Assembly (NCBI GenBank): GCA_023313575.1
Contig: JAJTTP010000001.1
Coordinates: 4,216,001 to 4,280,000, forward strand
Length of the DNA stretch: 64,000 nt
Direction: 5' to 3'
From: Eutypella sp. D-1
Taxonomy: Eukaryota; Ascomycota; Sordariomycetes; Xylariales; Diatrypaceae
The position numbers and the translations under genes were made by a program. Below are positions 58,282-64,000 of the stretch, in pieces (the stretch's first letter is position 1; each line of letters opens with the position of its first letter). Below the pieces are notes generated by a model. It was not told the DNA's origin. It searched no databases and worked only from the letters and a program-made list of their open reading frames with translations.

Positions 58282-59026
58282 GGTGATGCGGGTGGACCGT
58301 GGGTTGACTACGGACAGATTTGTGGACGTGCAGAATCTATTAAGAGGGGGGGGGGCTCTACTAAGTTAAAAACAGGCGCTGAAAAGGGGCTAGGAGGTCT
58401 TTGATTTACAGTCCGCTATCCTTACAGTCCGCTATCTAGAATTTACTGTGCTATCAGTACTGTGCTCATGGCACTATCAAATGAGCCCCACCTAAATTTC
58501 AAATTTATCTCTTATCTTTCTTGAATGCGAAAGCTTCAAAGCTTCTTTCTTCACAACTTCACATTTCTAACACTTTCAATAAGTGCCGGGAGTATAACAT
58601 TTCAAGGTTACTCCCCCATCATGCAACACTCTAATACAGCAGGTAGGTAATACATTCATTACCCTCTTTTTCTGGCTCCCACTCCCCTTCCCCCTTCCCT
58701 AGTGGAACATTTTTAGGTTCGAATGATTATGCCAAATTTTATAATCTGTCAATCCACAGAAAAACAAATACTGTTGATAAAAGAATTTCATTGAATATGA
58801 TCGGCCTACCCATCTACTCTATTTATTGTTGCAAACCCAAAATTTGAGCAAAAGTAAGCTCGGGCTAATAAACTCCAGGTCCTCTTTTAGATCACTGCTA
58901 CTTGCAGGCCATGTAATGATGGTAGCAGAGCTGGTCAAAATAGCTCAGTAGTGTAAATCAGCTACCTAGGTAGTGTCGTCAATCGTCAAAGACACCCACC
59001 CAGTGGCATCCCCAGCATCAGCTACC
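58282..59026. promoter_or_regulatory. Spacer upstream of SEN34
   Basis: 745 bp, AT-rich, with a G-run at 58346-58355 and a GCTACCTAGGTAG palindrome at 58961-58973 just before the SEN34 start. No gene seen. Confidence 0.4.
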
Positions 59027-60235
59027 ATGGCCACCACAACCACAACATCGACGACAAGCACCCCTCCGGCCGGGGCGGAAGTCCCACAAGACCGGATCCG
59101 CATCTCCAAGATCGCCTCGCGCTACCTCGTGTTCGACATCGACGACGCGATGACGCTGCGGCGGGCGCACAATATGTGCGGCGTGTTCGGGGGCACGATC
59201 CCGCAGAACCCGCAGCAGAACGTGTTCACGGGCCTACCGATGGAGTTGCTGGCCGAGGAGGCCGCTGTGCTCGTCGCGCGCGGCGTCGCGCTCGTCGTCG
59301 ACGATGCCGCCCACCACATCGCGCGCCTCGGGGCCCTCACGGCTGCTGCCGCCCGCGCCCGGGGCCGTCCCATTCCGAGTGCTAGCGGTGATAATGTCGT
59401 CAATGATAGTGATGTTGACGCCGCGTTAGAAAGTGGCCGCGCATATCTCAATGAGATTAGGAGCGAGCGGAAGAAAGTGGAGGACGAGGCGGTGGAGCAG
59501 GCAAGGCAGAATCGGCTTTTGAAGGCGCGACATATTAAGAAGATGAAGGCCAAGAAGCAGACTACTTCGTCCTCGGCGGAGCAAGGGGACATGGCCGATA
59601 CGGCCGACGCCGTGGACGATGCTGCAGGCCCCGATGGCGGAGAGGGCCGGTTCGACAATCGTCCCCAGGCAGATCCTACCACTCCGCCTACTCCATCCAC
59701 CCCCAATAACCCGCACGGGGCTGCGGAAGAAGAGAAGCGCCAGGTCTTCGGCATAACACCAACAACAAGCGGCGCCCTTCTCACGCCCCCGCCCTCCGCG
59801 TCGAACCCAGCCACACCCCCATCCCAACCTTCATCTCCCCCCACCTCCACCTCCACCCCCATAACCCCCCGCGCACCCCCCAACATCCCAGTACCGGCCT
59901 CATACCCGCTATACGCGCACCTACACGGGCGGGGGTACTACCAGATGCCCGGGTTGCGGTTCGGGTGCGACTACAACGTGTATCCGGGGGATCCCCTGCG
60001 GTTCCACAGCCACTTCCAGGCGACGTGCTACGGGTGGGACGAGGAGGTCGCCGTGCTGGACCTCGTGGCCGGCGGCCGCCTCGGTACCGGCGTCAAGAAG
60101 GGGTTTCTCGTCGGCGGGGCCGTCGTCGCTGACGACGATGAGTCTGGGCGTAGCGAAGGCCGAGGCAGCGACGCGGACGGGGATGCGGGCGGCATGGACG
60201 TCCGCGCCTTTTGTATCGAGTGGGCTGGTATGTGA
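59027..60235 (+). CDS. SEN34: tRNA-splicing endonuclease subunit Sen34
   Basis: Catalytic subunit that cuts the 3' splice site of intron-containing pre-tRNAs. Intronless, 402 residues from the ATG in gctaccATGG; an 18-codon upstream in-frame extension lacks an ATG. N-terminal domain: IRISKIASRYLVFDIDDAMTLRRAHNMCGVFGGTIPQN and GLPMELLAEEAAVLV. The middle is a charged, Pro/Ser/Thr-rich insert (about 180-300). The C-terminal nuclease domain has YPLYAHLHGRGYYQMPGLRFGCDY, YPGDPLRFHSHF (His327/His329) and GTGVKKGFLVGG, supplying the Tyr, His and Lys of the catalytic triad. An acidic Gly/Asp insert precedes the final VRAFCIEWAGM. Confidence 0.93.
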   Translation: MATTTTTSTTSTPPAGAEVPQDRIRISKIASRYLVFDIDDAMTLRRAHNMCGVFGGTIPQNPQQNVFTGLPMELLAEEAAVLVARGVALVVDDAAHHIARLGALTAAAARARGRPIPSASGDNVVNDSDVDAALESGRAYLNEIRSERKKVEDEAVEQARQNRLLKARHIKKMKAKKQTTSSSAEQGDMADTADAVDDAAGPDGGEGRFDNRPQADPTTPPTPSTPNNPHGAAEEEKRQVFGITPTTSGALLTPPPSASNPATPPSQPSSPPTSTSTPITPRAPPNIPVPASYPLYAHLHGRGYYQMPGLRFGCDYNVYPGDPLRFHSHFQATCYGWDEEVAVLDLVAGGRLGTGVKKGFLVGGAVVADDDESGRSEGRGSDADGDAGGMDVRAFCIEWAGM

Positions 60236-61244
60236 TTATATGTGGCCATTCTCGATGTGTTTCTCTAGATTGCATATTGGCCACATGTTTGTAGTTTAGG
60301 AAGGATAGAGTGTTGGTGATGATGGTGATTAGATACCCCTGAACGAAATAGCTACGACGTACGATTGAATAGCTTGATGGCGGTTGGCTTTCACTGTGTG
60401 AGTTCCGACGTCGTGATGATGGCAACAAGGATAAACCGTGCGCAGCGTCATGAGTCCTCCGTCATCAAAATTTAGAAACTCTACGGATACCGCATACGAT
60501 ACTACACACGGGAGTGCCAAGAAAAAAAGAATAAAAGATGCTATCCATGCGCATTTAGCCAACATCCAGCACATGAACTTTTCGTTTGCTTCTATGTACC
60601 TAATGCGAAGAACCCAAGCAAGTACCCAGGTGGTAACGCATGACCTCGATAATTACCTAGTATCGTATGCAGAGTGACATGCAGGCTATAGATAACCGGC
60701 GGGGGGGCGGCGTGCGTAGAATTTGTCCAGCTTCGCAAAAAAAGAGACAGCAAAAACAAACGAAAAGCCAAGAGAAGAGAAAGCCAAAAGTCGTTGAAGG
60801 ACAGACACAACACAAGCCAGCCCGGCACCCAAAAACATAAATCAGTTATTGCCTCATCGCCCTCCCCTCCTAAAACAGAAATTGACACATGCCCCGGGAC
60901 GCCTCGCAAACCAGAAGGGGAAGGTCGATGGTTAAGGGGAAAAAAGTAAACAAAGGATGCTACTATTGCCAGTGAACCGCCAATAAAGTGACCTAATTAT
61001 GACTCCAGGTCAAGGCTTTTGGTTCATGTGCGCGATAGCGGGATTAAGTAGATGTGATGCTGCGCAATGCAAATGATATGTCGATCCATTAATCCAGACC
61101 ACCTACAAAGGGGCAGGGGGGTGGGGGGATGCATCGCATCTCATTCACAATGTCTCGTGGATAAATAAGTCAAGTAGGACAATTGGGCCGGGATGGGTAG
61201 GCCCAGGGACCACGAGCAACGACTCCACGTGAGTGAGCCTTGTA
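60236..61244. other. Convergent spacer (SEN34 / RING ligase)
   Basis: About 1 kb between converging genes, AT-rich on the left and A-rich near 60740-60840. No gene or RNA recognised. A chance GATTAGATACCC near 60327 resembles rRNA in sense orientation and is not a gene. Confidence 0.5.
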
Positions 61245-64000
61245 TCAAGGCACATATATCCGACTGAAGCTGATGACCTCCCGACGGCAACAGACACACT
61301 TGTCAAAGTTGTTCATGGCAAGTGTGACGCGGCACTCATCGCAGAGGCTAAGGCAGCGGCAGGGCCAGACGATGACCGTACGCGGCACGCTGTGGCAGAC
61401 AACGCAGAGCGGACCGCTCGCCTGTCCTAGGCCTCCCTCGACTCCTTTTTTCGCCCCCGACTCGGCCTCGGTTACCCTCCGCCGTCGTTCGAGGATCAGC
61501 TGTTCTAGCAACTCCGCCTCCTCGTCCGGCGACAGAGGCTTTCTGAATTTACTGTTGCTGGAATTAGCCCCTCCAGGGGAGGCGAAGCCGGTGCTGCTGC
61601 CGGCCGCCGTACTACGGTTGTTTCTCGGGGATGAGAGGAGCAGCCGCGCCCGCTGCCCTTGCTGCATGCGCGCGTAATGCCCCCGCGTGACGATGCGGTC
61701 GCTTGACAGGTGGGCAGCCAGCGCATGCGCCTGGTTGCGTTCCTCGGATGTAGCGGGGTGAAGTAGGCGCGCGAGGTCGTTCATAGGGATAGGTTGGTCG
61801 ACGAGGGGTGTAGACTCGCGGGTCCTTGCTCCGGCCCGCGAAGGCGAACGCTGCGTTGGAGTCCGCTGGCCGTCGCCGAGCCCGTCATAATCGTTAGAGT
61901 AACTAGTGCTGTAATCGTTCTCATCTATCCACGTCCTTCGGTCGTCTTCGTCGTCACCGATGGTACTACCAGCGACGCTGGTTACTACGCTTGTCGTATC
62001 CCAGTTGTCATCCTCGTCAGGCTCCCAGTCACCACTGGTGTCCACTGATCCCCACAGTCCCCCCTGCTTCCAGACCTTGTAAAGTCGCGAGCTGATCTCC
62101 TCCTCAGGTAGATCGGCTGTCTCCGGCGATCGCTTTAGAATCCGCCTTGTTTCGGCCTCGACGTCAGCGAGCTCATCGTTAAGAAAGGTGCGCCTCCCGT
62201 TGGCTCTCGAAGGCTGTTGTAAGGAATTTGATCCACCGATATCGCCCTGTCCGGACTGCCCCCCGTCCTTCTTGTTCCCGGCTTTCGGCCACTGGGATAG
62301 CCAAAGTAAGAACCGAGGCTGTGTTCGCAGTCCAATGAGGGGGAGGGCCTTGAGCAATATCAAGGCACCCCATCGAAGTAACAGTCTGTTGATGTTCAGG
62401 ACGAAATCCAAAGCCAAGAGCCACCTAGAACTGCGTTCGGTCGCCCCGACGCCATCGCTAATTTTACGATCGCCTAGGCGAGACTTGGGTATATTTTGGG
62501 CTGCCCGTTCCCTGGCATAGCCGTTTGAAACTCCAAGAGGTCCGTCCTTGACGGGGACGAGTCCGATGGTGCCAGCGGCATTATAGTACGATGACCCCAT
62601 TCCGGCCCCCGCCCACTGCATCCTTAAATTGTCGAGTTCGCGGTACCGTTCTTCCTCTAACCATGTGCTCTCCTTAAGGTTGACACCTCGGTCCTCGTTT
62701 AGATATACGGCTTCGCTAGCCATGGTAATTACACCGAAACCAGTCCTAAGCAGGGCGGTGTAGAAGTCCATTTCGCGGGAGATGCGGATATCGGAGAGGG
62801 ATATGTTAGCTTGCATGTTTTCGTGTGCTCTTACCAAGCGCTCCCAGAAAGTAGGGGGGCGACCATCATCTCCCTGTCCCGATGGTGGTTCTAGGGCGGA
62901 CAACCCTAGCGCCACGCCGTAGATAAATGCGCATACGATGATGCCCCCGAACACCATAAGATGCGGTACAAACCCTACAATACAGACAGTTGGGAATCGG
63001 AAAATTCCCATACGAGAGGGGTCGTCGGGGGAAAAACTAAACGCCTCCAGCACGATGCTGCCCATGAAGGACAGTGCCCAGAAGCCCGTGCTGAACAGGC
63101 GATATTTACTCTGCACGCCGAACACCCCTAAAATATGGCTAGTGACATGGCTCATGGCAGAGATGAAGGCCACCAGGAGGACTTCGGCAGGTGTGTTGAC
63201 GCGCCTCATGACCATGCTTCTGGTGATGGCGGTGCTGGGTCCCGAGGACTGTGGAAAGGTCAGGTTAGAGTTACCGCTGGTGAAGAGCCCCCAGCCAAGC
63301 TGGTTACTGATAGCCGCGTCGGCCTCAGCAAAGGCTAGCGAGTGCTCGAACAAGGTCATACCCGTCTCGACGGCTACTGGTCGACCCTGTACAGCGCATG
63401 AAATCGTTTCCAGGAAATGGCTAAGACATAGAGATCCGAAAAGAGGCCATAACCGGGACAGGGAGCCTCGCAACTCGGTAGTAAAGTCCACCCCTTCAGG
63501 GGGCACCATAGACACAGCGACACAACTTTGGTAGTCGCTCGCACCGAACAGTAGCGTGGAGCTCAGGCCATGGAGGTAGGCTGAGGGTTCAGCGAACATG
63601 AGCTCGGATTTCTTGGTCGCATTTCCCCAGCGGAGCTCGGCGAAGTCGGGCGAAGTCTGGCATTGTATCGATTGTAGGAGTTGTCTGGCTTGGTAAAGAA
63701 ATAATACTATTGGGACGATGCGGAGGGCTAGGCGGACAGGCCAGCTGAGACGTAATCTTCGACGCGAAGCAGCGAATATGTGTGTGCGATTTAGAATGAT
63801 AGCCTATTATAACCAGACAGGGTCAGAGAACATGGACTGGCCAGATTAGGTCTTCTCCTTAGGTCTTCTCCCGTGTCAAACCTACCATGGCAACACAACA
63901 TAATGCCCACTTGCTCGTCGCGTAGCTAAAGACGCTCCCCAAACCCTTCGTGCCCTCCACGGAGAACTTGGACACGATGGTCGACGGGTCTTGGTCATCG
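61245..64000 (-). CDS. Asi1/Asi3-like RING membrane ubiquitin ligase (5' partial)
   Basis: E3 ligase of the inner nuclear membrane branch of ER-associated degradation in yeast. Exon A is 64000-63886 and runs off the window; exon B is 63803-61245, joined in phase 0, about 890 residues visible. Exon A ends SKWALCCVAM, then AIILNRTHIFAASRRRLRLSWPVRLALRIVPIVLFLYQ. Several membrane helices follow (about 100-320 of the visible part). Then a long cytosolic or nucleoplasmic region rich in Asp, Ser and Arg, and a C-terminal RING-like domain CVVCHSVPRTVIVWPCRCLSLCDEC ... CVCC. All eight metal ligands appear to be cysteines (CRC where a classic RING has C-x-H), as in Asi-type RINGs. Without the missing 5' end the N-terminal topology cannot be drawn. 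Confidence 0.85.

Noticed and set aside
60327..60338. GATTAGATACCC, identical to a conserved SSU rRNA string
   Set aside because: Isolated sense-strand 12-mer in a 3' spacer with no rRNA around it; a guide RNA would need the antisense.

Overview
The window is nuclear DNA of a filamentous ascomycete (Pezizomycotina, most likely a Sordariomycete). Support for this: short GT-AG introns of about 50 to 170 bp with phases that join cleanly, GC-rich coding sequence between AT-rich spacers, mitochondrial and peroxisomal targeting signals on ordinary eukaryotic enzymes, and the palindromic CCTAGGTA / GGTAGGTA motifs scattered in spacers of many Sordariomycetes. No prokaryotic operon, CRISPR array, intact transposon or virus was seen.

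Layout, left to right: 3' part of a gluconokinase (1-701); a 4.4 kb repeat-bearing spacer; branched-chain keto-acid dehydrogenase E2 (-) head to head with ATP10 (+); a CUS2/Tat-SF1 splicing factor (-); a divergent microbial-type PARG protein (+); ARF1 (-) head to head with the p24 cargo receptor EMP24 (+); a SulP/STAS/cyclic-nucleotide-binding vacuolar-type transporter (-); GINS subunit PSF1 (-) head to head with the bifunctional purine enzyme ADE16 (+); eEF1B exchange factor EFB1 (-), whose third intron carries a U18/snR18 C/D-box snoRNA, head to head with mitochondrial HSP78 (+); a 1110-residue unknown protein; two small unknown proteins; UTP18 (-); a fused pseudouridine glycosidase-kinase (-); a secreted unknown protein; a membrane-type SDR; peroxisomal 2,4-dienoyl-CoA reductase with a C-terminal SKL (-); an asteroid/XPG-like nuclease; a small membrane protein; tRNA-splicing endonuclease SEN34; and an Asi1/Asi3-type RING membrane ubiquitin ligase (-) running off the right edge.

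Most genes are housekeeping. Themes are translation and RNA processing (EFB1, snR18, UTP18, SEN34, CUS2, pseudouridine salvage), mitochondria (BCKDH E2, ATP10, HSP78) and vesicle traffic (ARF1, EMP24). The strongest non-obvious features are the intronic snoRNA, which keeps the host gene known from budding yeast, and the PARG-family protein whose catalytic glutamate motif has been replaced. Exon structures were built by hand from splice sites, reading frame and family similarity. No database search was run, and family comparisons come from general knowledge.
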